A stretch of DNA of 10,131 bases from Desulfovibrionaceae bacterium (GTDB lineage: Bacteria; Desulfobacterota; Desulfovibrionia; Desulfovibrionales; Desulfovibrionaceae), in the NCBI GenBank assembly GCA_017613475.1, contig JAGADT010000100.1, forward strand, positions 1 to 10,131, read 5' to 3'. Positions 1-5,580 of this stretch are shown one piece after another. The notes under the pieces are model-generated. The model made no database searches. It had not been told where the DNA came from and saw nothing but the letters and a program-made list of their open reading frames with translations. The translations under genes and the position numbers were made by a program. The first letter of the stretch is position 1; each line of letters opens with the position of its first letter.

Positions 1-245
1 GCTTTGCTTCAGGCGTTGTGCCCACGGATATCGAAACAGCGAGCCTGCCTTCAGGCGCGCCCATCCTGCGCCTGCACGGCGCCGCCTTACGCAGGGCCAA
101 GGCGCTCGGTGTCTGCGCCTGCCACCTTTCCATCACCCACAGCGCAACCCATGCCATGGCTGTGGTGATACTGGAATCCAATGCGGTCCCTCAGGATGAA
201 CTGAAAGAAGATATGGAAAGCACGGCAGAATTACATAATGAATAA
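1..245 (+). CDS. acpS: Holo-[acyl-carrier-protein] synthase, C-terminal part (5' end outside window)
   Basis: AcpS transfers 4'-phosphopantetheine from CoA to the serine of apo-ACP, which activates fatty acid synthesis. The reading frame is open from the first base; bases 1-2 would complete a glycine codon, giving FASGV at the left edge, as in the family's GTGF.SG segment. Next come a PSG-P-LRLHG segment, the typical substrate-pocket region, then an ALGV helix end and the HLSITH core with a following AMAVVILE strand, matching the family's L-S-I-S-H...A-A-V motif. The GTG at 18 is internal, not the start. After the VILE strand, where AcpS normally ends, about 20 acidic residues follow before TAA at 243-245. 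The gene converges on the ribosomal protein operon. The family call rests on motif recognition and is fairly secure; the N-terminal half with its catalytic Asp is not visible. Confidence 0.82.
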   Translation, partial: FASGVVPTDIETASLPSGAPILRLHGAALRRAKALGVCACHLSITHSATHAMAVVILESNAVPQDELKEDMESTAELHNE

Positions 246-254
246 AGACGGCAA

Positions 255-350
255 TGCCGCTCCAGCACCCACAACGCAATCCACGCCATGACCGTGCTTA
301 TTCTGGAAAACGCCTGGGACCCTCCCCCCATCCTTGAGGGCGAAACATAA
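255..350 (+). pseudogene. Second, diverged copy of the acpS 3' coding segment
   Basis: Bases 261-308 repeat bases 129-176 at an offset of 132 with 39 of 48 positions identical. Similarity continues on both sides across 3-base gaps (from about TGCC at 255 to about 314). The copy is in the same frame as acpS, directly after its TAA stop, and is free of stops until TAA at 348-350. It encodes SSTHNAIHAMTVLILE against SITHSATHAMAVVILE in acpS, then a different short tail ending EGET. It has no plausible start codon with a ribosome-binding site and lacks the rest of the enzyme, so I read it as a remnant. It could come from a tandem duplication, or be the original 3' end left when a divergent acpS recombined in. 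Expression by readthrough of the TAA cannot be excluded. Confidence 0.72.
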
Positions 351-378
351 GGAAGGCAGGGCTGAACTGCCACAGGCT

Positions 379-417
379 AAAAGAAAAACGGCGGGCGCCT
401 GAAAAAGGCACCCGCCG
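379..417 (-). terminator. Intrinsic terminator after rplL
   Basis: On the minus strand a 12-bp stem (arms 406-417 and 389-400, one G-U pair) encloses a 5-base loop at 401-405. It is followed by a T-rich run, TTTTTCTTTT, at 388-379. It begins 26 bases past the rplL stop. The plus-strand side has no T run, so the element serves only the ribosomal operon and not acpS. It is a textbook Rho-independent terminator and marks the end of the operon. Confidence 0.93.
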
Positions 418-442
418 CCATAAAGGCATGAGGCAGCGAAGC

Positions 443-823
443 TTACTTCACTTCAACAGTGGCGCCGGCTTCGGTCAGCTGCTTCTTGGCGTCTTCAGCG
501 TCTTCCTTGGAAACGGCTTCCTTGATGGTGGAAGGAGCGCCGTCAACCTTGTCCTTGGCTTCCTTGAGGCCAAGGCCGGTCAGGGCACGCACAACCTTGA
601 TCACGCCGATCTTGTTGGCGCCGACTTCCTTCAGGATGACGTCAAATTCGGTCTTTTCTTCAGCGGCCGGGGCAGCGGCAGCGGCCGGGGCAGCGGCCAC
701 AGCGGCCACAGGGGCGGCGGCGGAAACGCCAAACTTTTCTTCCAGTTCCTTGATGAACTCAGAGAGTTCGAGCACGGTCATATTGGCGATAAATTCGACA
801 ACTTCAGCTTTGGTGACAGCCAT
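443..823 (-). CDS. rplL: 50S ribosomal protein bL12 (L7/L12)
   Basis: The 126-residue acidic stalk protein forms dimers on L10 and recruits and activates translational GTPases. An N-terminal dimerisation domain (about residues 1-35, VEFIANMTVLELSEFIKELE) is followed by an Ala/Pro-rich hinge (about 36-55). The C-terminal factor-binding domain holds the conserved EKTEFDVIL, KIGVIKVVR and GLGLKEAKDKVDGAP blocks and ends TVEVK. The length is normal. ATG at 821-823 has an AAGGAG ribosome-binding site about 8 bases upstream. The gene lies 66 bases after rplJ, the usual partner order, and is the last gene before a strong terminator. In many bacteria rpoB follows; here it does not. Confidence 0.98.
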   Translation of the reverse strand: MAVTKAEVVEFIANMTVLELSEFIKELEEKFGVSAAAPVAAVAAAPAAAAAPAAEEKTEFDVILKEVGANKIGVIKVVRALTGLGLKEAKDKVDGAPSTIKEAVSKEDAEDAKKQLTEAGATVEVK

Positions 824-889
824 CGGAAAACTCCTTCGATGCTTCTTGGTGCTGTTAAAAGTAAAATGTCTGCAACTATCAGGCCGCGG

Positions 890-1408
890 CTAAGCGGCTT
901 TCTTCGCTTCCAGGTCCTTGAGGACGTACAGAAGCGGACGAATCATGTTGGCAAACAGTGAGACAAAGTTGGTAGGCACGGCGTTCATGGTGCCGAGCAT
1001 GCTGGAAAGCAGTTCCGGCTTGCTCGGGAGCTTGGCCAGTTCTTCAATCTGGGCGGCTTCGAGGACCTTGCCCTCAAGGCAGCCGTGCTTGATTTTGAAC
1101 AGCTTGCTCGTTTTCGCGAACTCACTTACAGCCTTGGCCAACGCCACCGGGTCATCGAACCCAAGGGCAACCGCGCAGTTCTCCTTGAAATCGTCCTTGA
1201 TGGGAGAATGCGCCGTCTCGGTGAAAGCAATGCGGGCCAGGGTATTCTTGACGACGAGGCAAGCCCCGCCGCTCTCACGAATTTTCACCCTGAGCTGCGT
1301 CAGCTCTTCCACCGTCATCCCCTTGAATTCGGTCACAACCGCGATCGACGCCTTTTCAGCATGCTGCCTGATGCGTTCGATGATTGCGGCTTTTTCAGAC
1401 CTGTTCAC
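890..1408 (-). CDS. rplJ: 50S ribosomal protein uL10
   Basis: L10 anchors the L7/L12 dimers to 23S rRNA at the base of the stalk. I place the start at GTG 1406-1408, which gives 172 residues beginning VNRSEKAAII (initiator read as Met). AGGAG lies 6 bases upstream, and the usual family length and N-terminus fit. The frame stays open 15 codons further upstream, but that part overlaps the leader RNA and has no ribosome-binding site. Recognisable blocks are VVTEFKGMTVEELTQLR, VVKNTLARIA, GFDDPVALAKA and the C-terminal L12-binding helix ending LKDLEAKKAA. Expression is probably autoregulated through the L10-leader element just upstream, because L10-L12 complexes bind such leaders in many bacteria. 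Confidence 0.97.
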   Translation of the reverse strand: MNRSEKAAIIERIRQHAEKASIAVVTEFKGMTVEELTQLRVKIRESGGACLVVKNTLARIAFTETAHSPIKDDFKENCAVALGFDDPVALAKAVSEFAKTSKLFKIKHGCLEGKVLEAAQIEELAKLPSKPELLSSMLGTMNAVPTNFVSLFANMIRPLLYVLKDLEAKKAA

Positions 1409-1454
1409 GTGATGCTCCTCACGTTGGGGTTGCCAGGTGGAATGCCGAGCCAAA

Positions 1455-1510
1455 GAAGCGTCTGGACAGGATCATTAAGGCCTAAGCCGCCTGTCGTCTT
1501 CGACTCGAAT
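1455..1510 (-). promoter_or_regulatory. L10-type ribosomal protein leader in the rplJ mRNA
   Basis: The minus-strand RNA upstream of rplJ contains GAAGAC, then GACAGG (1490-1495) pairing with CCTGTC (1465-1470). Inside is a small GGC/GCC hairpin (1486-1488 with 1479-1481), and a single-stranded CCUUAAUGA segment precedes the closing arm. This arrangement of GAAGAC, CAGG stem, UUAAU and CCUG is what I recognise as the conserved core of the L10 leader family, the kink-turn-like site bound by L10(L12)4. Bound complex represses rplJL translation. The site lies about 50-100 bases before the rplJ start. Assignment is by eye; a covariance-model search would settle it. Confidence 0.75.
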
Positions 1511-1560
1511 TCCTTTTCCTCTGCCACTTGCCATGCTTATGCGGCACGGCACTCGAAGGG

Positions 1561-1598
1561 AAGCGAAAAGGCGCCATTTATGGAATCAACGGCGCCTT
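1561..1598 (-). terminator. Possible attenuator/terminator between rplA and rplJ
   Basis: Eight bases after the rplA stop, the minus strand has AAGGCGCC (1591-1598) pairing perfectly with GGCGCCTT (1568-1575). Three more pairs, one of them G-U, extend it to 11, with a loop of about 9 bases. The right arm runs into TTTTCGCTT, an imperfect T tract. It is weaker than the terminator at 379-417 and sits inside the operon, so partial termination is the likeliest role. It would lower rplJL output relative to rplKA or act together with the L10 leader. Confidence 0.55.
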
Positions 1599-1606
1599 CT
1601 GCGTTA

Positions 1607-2314
1607 CTAGCCTTCAAGAAATTTTTTGATCTGGTTGACGTCGATCTTGAAACCGGGGCCCATGGTCGTGGAAACGGCCATGTTCTTCATGTACGTGCCC
1701 TTTGCAGCGGAAGGCTTCAGGCGGTTCACGGTTTCAACAAGCGTCTTAAGGTTGCCCAGGATCTTTTCCGGACCAAAGGAAACCTTTCCTACCGGGGCGT
1801 GAAGCACGCCGGCCTTATCGACCTTAAATTCCACACGGCCAGCCTTGAGTTCCTTCACGGCGGTGGCTACGTCAAAGGTCACGCTGCCGGTCTTCGCGTT
1901 CGGCATCAGGCCGCGGGGGCCAAGCACACGGCCAATCTGGCCGACCAGAGCCATAACGTCGGGGGTGGCAACGGCCGCGTCAAAATCAAGCCAGCCGTCC
2001 TTGATCTTGGCCACAAGCTCTTCCGCTCCGGCGTAATCAGCGCCGGCAGCCAGGGCTTCGGCTTCCTTTTCACCCTTGCAGAACACAGCCACGCGGACCT
2101 TCTTGCCCAGCCCGTGGGGCAGGGATACGGCGCCGCGCACCATCTGGTCAGAATATTTGGGGTCAACCCCAAGCCCGATGGCCACGTCTACCGTTTCGTC
2201 AAACTTGGCGAAGGCAGCGGCAAGAGATTTTTCAACAGCTTCCTCAACGGAAAACTGCTGGGCGAGATCCACGCCTTCAATGGCCTTGCGATATTTTTTC
2301 CCGAATTTGGGCAT
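1607..2314 (-). CDS. rplA: 50S ribosomal protein uL1
   Basis: L1 forms the mobile L1 stalk that helps release deacylated tRNA from the E site, and in many bacteria it represses its own operon by binding the mRNA. The 235-residue product has the normal family length. It carries the N-terminal KYRKAIEGVD segment, VDVAIGLGVDPKYSDQMVRG, the GRVLGPRGLMPNAKTG signature (about residues 128-143), and the C-terminal FKIDVNQI. The start ATG (2312-2314) follows AAAGGAAAGAGC, an adequate ribosome-binding site. It lies 89 bases after rplK, and the intervening RNA holds a TGCCGTACGGCA palindrome. It precedes a possible attenuator and the rplJ leader. Confidence 0.98.
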   Translation of the reverse strand: MPKFGKKYRKAIEGVDLAQQFSVEEAVEKSLAAAFAKFDETVDVAIGLGVDPKYSDQMVRGAVSLPHGLGKKVRVAVFCKGEKEAEALAAGADYAGAEELVAKIKDGWLDFDAAVATPDVMALVGQIGRVLGPRGLMPNAKTGSVTFDVATAVKELKAGRVEFKVDKAGVLHAPVGKVSFGPEKILGNLKTLVETVNRLKPSAAKGTYMKNMAVSTTMGPGFKIDVNQIKKFLEG

Positions 2315-2403
2315 TGCTCTTTCCTTTCAGCTGAAATCCAACATCTCCTGCCATGCGGCGCGTGCCGTGCCGTACGGCAGTACGATTGACGCGGTCGAAA
2401 CCC

Positions 2404-2826
2404 TTACTTGATTTCGATGCCCATGCTGCGGGCAGTGCCCATAATGGAGCGCATTGCGGCGTCAAGATCCTTAGCCGTAAGATCGGGCTGCTTCAGCTTG
2501 GCGATTTCTTCAACCTGCTGCTTGCTGATGCTGCCGACCTTGTTTCGGTTAGGTTCGCCAGACCCTTTTTCCAGCTTCGCCGCTTTAAGAAGCAGAACGG
2601 CAGCCGGCGGGGTCTTGGTGATGAAGGTGAAGGAACGGTCCGCATAGGCGGTGATGATCACCGGGATGATCATCCCCTTCTGATCCATGGTGCGGGCATT
2701 GAATTCCTTGCAGAAAGCCATAATATTCAGGCCATGCTGTCCCAAAGCAGGGCCTACTGGCGGCGAAGGGTTCGCAGCGCCGGCAGGAATCTGCAATTTG
2801 ATTTTGGCTACTTCTTTCTTGGCCAT
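2404..2826 (-). CDS. rplK: 50S ribosomal protein uL11
   Basis: L11 binds the GTPase-associated centre of 23S rRNA at the stalk base. The 140-residue product begins MAKKEVAKIKLQIPAG and contains the conserved proline-rich N-domain (NPSPPVGPALGQHGLNIMAFCKEFN). The C-terminal RNA-binding domain ends MGTARSMGIEIK; length is as expected. I chose ATG 2824-2826, because AGAGG lies 9-13 bases upstream. The in-frame TTG three codons earlier would sit against that site. A hairpin occupies most of the 48 bases between nusG and rplK and could be the site at which L1 controls rplKA translation. Confidence 0.98.
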   Translation of the reverse strand: MAKKEVAKIKLQIPAGAANPSPPVGPALGQHGLNIMAFCKEFNARTMDQKGMIIPVIITAYADRSFTFITKTPPAAVLLLKAAKLEKGSGEPNRNKVGSISKQQVEEIAKLKQPDLTAKDLDAAMRSIMGTARSMGIEIK

Positions 2827-2843
2827 GACGATCAACCTCTATA

Positions 2844-2871
2844 GGCTCTCCGCCGACAAGGCGGAAAAGCC
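2844..2871 (-). promoter_or_regulatory. Hairpin in the nusG-rplK gap, candidate L1-binding leader
   Basis: The minus-strand RNA folds as GGCT, a 2-base side of an internal loop, TCCGCC, a 5-base loop TTGTC, GGCGGA, a 1-base side, then AGCC. It ends only a few bases before the AGAGG ribosome-binding site of rplK. There is no T tract, so it is not a terminator. L1 is known to repress the rplKA mRNA by binding a two-helix structure near the rplK start that resembles its rRNA site. Position and the asymmetric internal loop fit, but the specific L1 contacts were not verified. Confidence 0.4.
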
Positions 2872-2874
2872 GTG

Positions 2875-3558
2875 CTAACCCTTGGAGACCTGGATAAAAT
2901 CCAGCTCCACGGGAGTTTGTCTGCCAAAGATGGAAACGGAGACCCGCAGCTTGCCCTTGTCGTAATTGACGTCTTCCACAACGCCGTTGAATCCGGAGAA
3001 GGGACCGTCAATAACGCGGACTTCTTCACCGCGGTCAAAACTGAACTTGGGCCGCGGCGTCTCCTTGCGGGCTTCCATCAACGATAAAATCCGGTTCGCT
3101 TCCTCTTCGCGCATGGGCGCGGGGCGTGTTTTGCCACCCACAAAACCCGTAACCTTGGGAATGGACTGCACCATGTGCCACGAAAAATCAGTCATGATCA
3201 TGCGCAGCATGATGTAGCCAGGATAAAACTTACGGGTTGTTGTGCGCTTGGAACCGCCTTTGCCCAGTTCAACGACTTTTTCCGTGGGAACAACCACTTC
3301 CTTGATGAGCCCGCCCTCCTGGCCGGAACGCATCATTTCACGGATGGTCGCTTCCACGCGCTGTTCAAAACCGGAATAGGTGTGAACGATATACCAGCGG
3401 GATTTCCCCCCGGCGGCTTCACCGGCATCCCCCTGACTGCCAGGCTCTGAGCCCGCAGCAGCGTCAAAAACGGCAGGAGCCGCGCCAGTATCGCCAGCCC
3501 TCTGCTCTGTTGTTTCCGCCGTATCGGAAACCGTCTTCATTTTGGGTTCAGCCGTCAT
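2875..3558 (-). CDS. nusG: Transcription termination/antitermination factor NusG, N-terminally extended
   Basis: NusG binds RNA polymerase, increases processivity, and links it to Rho or ribosomal S10. The start at ATG 3556-3558 has AAAGGTG about 6 bases upstream and lies 20 bases after secE, giving 227 residues. The NGN domain starts near residue 54 (RWYIVHTYSGFEQRV) and continues through VVVPTEKVVEL, FYPGYIMLRM and VTGFVGG. The KOW domain is at the C-terminus (FDRGEEVRVIDGPFSGFNGVVEDV to FIQVSKG). Residues 1-53 are a low-complexity stretch rich in Ala, Gly, Glu and Thr that the usual roughly 180-residue NusG lacks. No start codon with a ribosome-binding site lies just before the NGN domain, so the extension is probably translated. 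Confidence 0.96.
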   Translation of the reverse strand: MTAEPKMKTVSDTAETTEQRAGDTGAAPAVFDAAAGSEPGSQGDAGEAAGGKSRWYIVHTYSGFEQRVEATIREMMRSGQEGGLIKEVVVPTEKVVELGKGGSKRTTTRKFYPGYIMLRMIMTDFSWHMVQSIPKVTGFVGGKTRPAPMREEEANRILSLMEARKETPRPKFSFDRGEEVRVIDGPFSGFNGVVEDVNYDKGKLRVSVSIFGRQTPVELDFIQVSKG

Positions 3559-3578
3559 AAAAAGCACCTTTGGGATAC

Positions 3579-3830
3579 TCAGGCCGAAAGGATCAAGGCG
3601 ATAAGCTTTGAAAAACCTAAATCGACCAATCCGAGAAACACAACCATCACGGCCACGAAAGCCAGCACCACAATGCTCGTGGTCTTGGTTTCCTTCAGTG
3701 TAGGCCACGTGACTTTCCGCATTTCAGCCTTGGACTGCTCGAAATACGCCTTGAATGTGGCCAGCTGGGAGAACAGGCCTTTCTGATCCTGTCCCTGCCC
3801 TTCCTGGGCTGATGGCTGTTTTTTCGTCAT
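3579..3830 (-). CDS. secE: Preprotein translocase subunit SecE
   Basis: SecE clamps SecY in the SecYEG inner-membrane channel. The 83-residue product is the short, single-span form. A hydrophilic cytoplasmic N-terminus (about 1-20) is followed by the amphipathic helix FKAYFEQSKAEMRKVTWPT, with the conserved E-x-x-K-V-x-W-P motif (about 36-43), and one membrane segment (about residues 52-79). ATG 3828-3830 follows GGGAAG. The gene sits between tRNA-Trp, 20 bases upstream, and nusG, 20 bases downstream, the common bacterial order. Confidence 0.97.
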   Translation of the reverse strand: MTKKQPSAQEGQGQDQKGLFSQLATFKAYFEQSKAEMRKVTWPTLKETKTTSIVVLAFVAVMVVFLGLVDLGFSKLIALILSA

Positions 3831-3850
3831 GTTGCTTCCCGCAATAAAAA

Positions 3851-3926
3851 TGGCAGGGCAAGAGGGATTCGAACCCCCAACATCCGGTTTTGGAGACCGG
3901 CGCTCTACCGTTAGAGCTATTGCCCT
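3851..3926 (-). tRNA. tRNA-Trp (anticodon CCA)
   Basis: The 76-base cloverleaf starts at 3926 with acceptor AGGGCAA, pairing with TTGCCCT. The D arm is GCTC/GAGC, and the anticodon stem CCGGT/ACCGG holds loop CTCCAAA (anticodon CCA). The T arm contains TTCGAAT. The discriminator is G and the 3' CCA is encoded at 3851-3853. It is embedded in the mRNA between rpmG and secE with gaps of 15 and 20 bases, so processing of the tRNA would cut the transcript between tuf-rpmG and secE-nusG. Confidence 0.98.
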
Positions 3927-3941
3927 GCGTTTATGAAGTCA

Positions 3942-4091
3942 CTACCGGGTTTCACGGTGAAGGGTATGCTTCTTGTCCCAAGGACAATACTTCATAACCT
4001 CAAGTCTTCCGGTCGTGTTCTTCTTGTTCTTTTCTGTGGCGTAGTTGCGGCGCTTGCATTCGGTGCAGGCGAGCTGGATATTCACGCGCAT
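3942..4091 (-). CDS. rpmG: 50S ribosomal protein bL33
   Basis: This short gene encodes 49 residues starting MRVNIQLACTECKRRNY and ending HTLHRETR, the L33 pattern of a small basic protein near the ribosomal E site. ATG 4089-4091 lies three bases after the tuf stop. The ribosome-binding site GGAG lies at the 3' end of tuf itself, suggesting translational coupling. The N-terminal Cys pair (C9, C12) is present. The second zinc-ribbon half reads KYCPWDKKH, with C36 kept but Asp at 39 where the four-cysteine form has its last Cys. It may be an intermediate between the zinc-binding and zinc-free forms. Confidence 0.95.
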   Translation of the reverse strand: MRVNIQLACTECKRRNYATEKNKKNTTGRLEVMKYCPWDKKHTLHRETR

Positions 4092-4094
4092 GTC

Positions 4095-5288
4095 TTACTC
4101 CACAATCTGGGTCACCACGCCGGCGCCGACAATGTGACCGCCTTCGCGGATAGCGAAGCGCAGCCCCTGCTCCATGGCGACGGGGCAAATGAGTTCCACG
4201 TTAAAGGTCGCGTTGTCGCCAGGCATGACCATTTCCACGCCTTCTTCAAGGGTGATGACGCCGGTCACGTCGGTCGTGCGGAAGTAGAACTGCGGACGGT
4301 AGCCGCTGAAGAACGGGGTATGACGGCCGCCTTCTTCCTTGGAGAGGACGTACACTTCTGCCTTGTACTTCTTGTGGGGCGTGATGGACTTGGGCGCGGC
4401 AAGAACCTGACCGCGTTCAACTTCTTCACGCTTCACGCCGCGGAGCAGCACGCCGATGTTGTCGCCAGCCTGACCCTGGTCAAGAAGCTTGCGGAACATT
4501 TCAACACCCGTGCAGGTGCTCTTCATCGTGGGATGGATGCCGACGATTTCAACTTCGTCGCTGACCTTGATGACGCCGCGTTCCACACGACCGGTCACAA
4601 CGGTGCCACGGCCGGAGATGGTGAACACGTCTTCAATGGGCATCAGGAAGGGCTTGTCCATTTCACGCTGGGGCTCGGGCAGGTAGCTGTCCAGGGCGTC
4701 CAGAAGTTCGGTGATGCACTGAAAATCGGGGGAATCAATGGAGTCGGCTTCCAGGGCCTTCAGGGCGGAACCCTTGATAACCGGAACGTCGTCGCCGGGG
4801 AAGCCGTAGCTGGTCAGCAGTTCACGGACTTCCATTTCAACCAGGTCGAGCAGTTCGGGGTCGTCAACGAGGTCGCACTTGTTCATGAACACAATGATGT
4901 TCGGCACGCCGACCTGGCGGGCGAGCAGGATGTGCTCACGGGTCTGGGGCATGGGGCCGTCGGTGGCAGCCACAACGATGATGGCGCCGTCCATCTGAGC
5001 CGCGCCAGTGATCATGTTCTTGATGTAGTCAGCGTGGCCGGGGGAGTCAACGTGTGCATAGTGACGCTTTTCGGTTTCGTATTCAACGTGCGCCGTAGCA
5101 ATCGTGATGCCGCGTTCCTTTTCTTCAGGAGCCTTGTCGATTTCATCATAGCCGACGAACGTGCCGCCGCGCTTCAGAGATTCATATTTGGTGATAGCAG
5201 CAGTCAGCGTGGTTTTGCCGTGGTCGATGTGACCAATGGTGCCGACGTTAACGTGCGGCTTGGTACGCGTAAATTTTTCCTTGCCCAT
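4095..5288 (-). CDS. tuf: Translation elongation factor Tu
   Basis: EF-Tu delivers aminoacyl-tRNA to the ribosomal A site as a GTP complex. The 397-residue product starts at ATG 5286-5288 (MGKEKFTRTKPHVNVGTIGH) after AAAGGGAG. Motifs in order are G1 GHIDHGKT (residues 19-26), switch I RGITIATAHVEY (about 59-70), G3 DSPGHADY (81-88), G4 NKCD and G5 GSALKAL, then domains 2 and 3 ending HIVGAGVVTQIVE. Residue 82 in G3 is Ser (codon TCC) where the family usually has Cys, the N-ethylmaleimide-sensitive cysteine of E. coli EF-Tu. The gene follows tRNA-Gly after a leader of about 150 bases and precedes rpmG by three bases. Translation of 23 extra upstream codons is unlikely without a ribosome-binding site. 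Confidence 0.99.
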   Translation of the reverse strand: MGKEKFTRTKPHVNVGTIGHIDHGKTTLTAAITKYESLKRGGTFVGYDEIDKAPEEKERGITIATAHVEYETEKRHYAHVDSPGHADYIKNMITGAAQMDGAIIVVAATDGPMPQTREHILLARQVGVPNIIVFMNKCDLVDDPELLDLVEMEVRELLTSYGFPGDDVPVIKGSALKALEADSIDSPDFQCITELLDALDSYLPEPQREMDKPFLMPIEDVFTISGRGTVVTGRVERGVIKVSDEVEIVGIHPTMKSTCTGVEMFRKLLDQGQAGDNIGVLLRGVKREEVERGQVLAAPKSITPHKKYKAEVYVLSKEEGGRHTPFFSGYRPQFYFRTTDVTGVITLEEGVEMVMPGDNATFNVELICPVAMEQGLRFAIREGGHIVGAGVVTQIVE

Positions 5289-5414
5289 AACGATCTCCCT
5301 TTGGTTGCTTGTCGGTAACGAAATTTCAGAGCCAATGTCAGCGGAACGAAACCACATCGGCCTTCCCGGAGGAAAAGCACTCTGTCATTCCGATACATTC
5401 ATGCACGGCCCATT

Positions 5415-5440
5415 GAGAGGGGAAGGGGGAGGGGCAGGAT
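5415..5440. other. Polypurine/polypyrimidine tract between tRNA-Gly and tuf
   Basis: On the plus strand the tract consists almost only of G and A, with runs of 4, 5 and 4 G separated by one or two A. The operon's transcript therefore carries a C/T-rich, nearly G-free segment immediately after the tRNA-Gly 3' end. Such RNA is unstructured and could be a nuclease or Rho entry site. The G-rich DNA strand is the template strand and comes close to a quadruplex motif (three runs of 4 or more G, with a distant fourth run). The role is not known. Confidence 0.5.
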
Positions 5441-5441
5441 G

Positions 5442-5517
5442 TGGAGCGGGAAACGAGATTCGAACTCGCAACCCTCAGCTTGGAAGGCTGATGCTCTAGC
5501 CGTTGAGCTATTCCCGC
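5442..5517 (-). tRNA. tRNA-Gly (anticodon UCC)
   Basis: The 76-base cloverleaf starts at 5517 with acceptor GCGGGAA, pairing with TTCCCGC. The D arm is GCTC/GAGC, and the anticodon stem TCAGC/GCTGA holds loop CTTCCAA (anticodon TCC). The T arm is GCGAG-TTCGAAT-CTCGT. The discriminator is T and the 3' CCA is encoded at 5442-5444. It is co-oriented with tuf and immediately upstream of it, an arrangement seen in many bacteria. Confidence 0.98.
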
Positions 5518-5580
5518 CTTGTGTGCCGTAGTCCCCTGACAGGGTTTTCCTGTCTCCTACAGCCGTGTCAGCTCATGCAA

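Noticed and set aside
660..730. Tandem GCGGC/CAGCGGC repeats on the plus strand
   Set aside because: They encode the Ala/Pro-rich hinge of L7/L12 and need no separate explanation.
1409..1453. Upstream extension of rplJ to an earlier start (15 more residues)
   Set aside because: It has no ribosome-binding site, is not family-like, and overlaps the region adjoining the leader. The GTG at 1406-1408 has AGGAG at good spacing.
1574..1585. A 12-base match between the rplA-rplJ hairpin loop and the palindrome at about 5639-5652 (TTCCATAAATGG)
   Set aside because: It is a short isolated match with no further similarity, and chance is sufficient.
1085..2389. Plus-strand open frame of 434 codons opposite rplJ, its leader and rplA
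   Set aside because: It is a shadow of conserved ribosomal genes in high-GC DNA, with no ribosome-binding site or recognisable domain.
3933..5318. Long plus-strand open frame (461 codons) opposite tuf and rpmG
   Set aside because: It is antisense to a highly conserved EF-Tu gene. The codon bias of tuf keeps the opposite frame open, and the product resembles no family.
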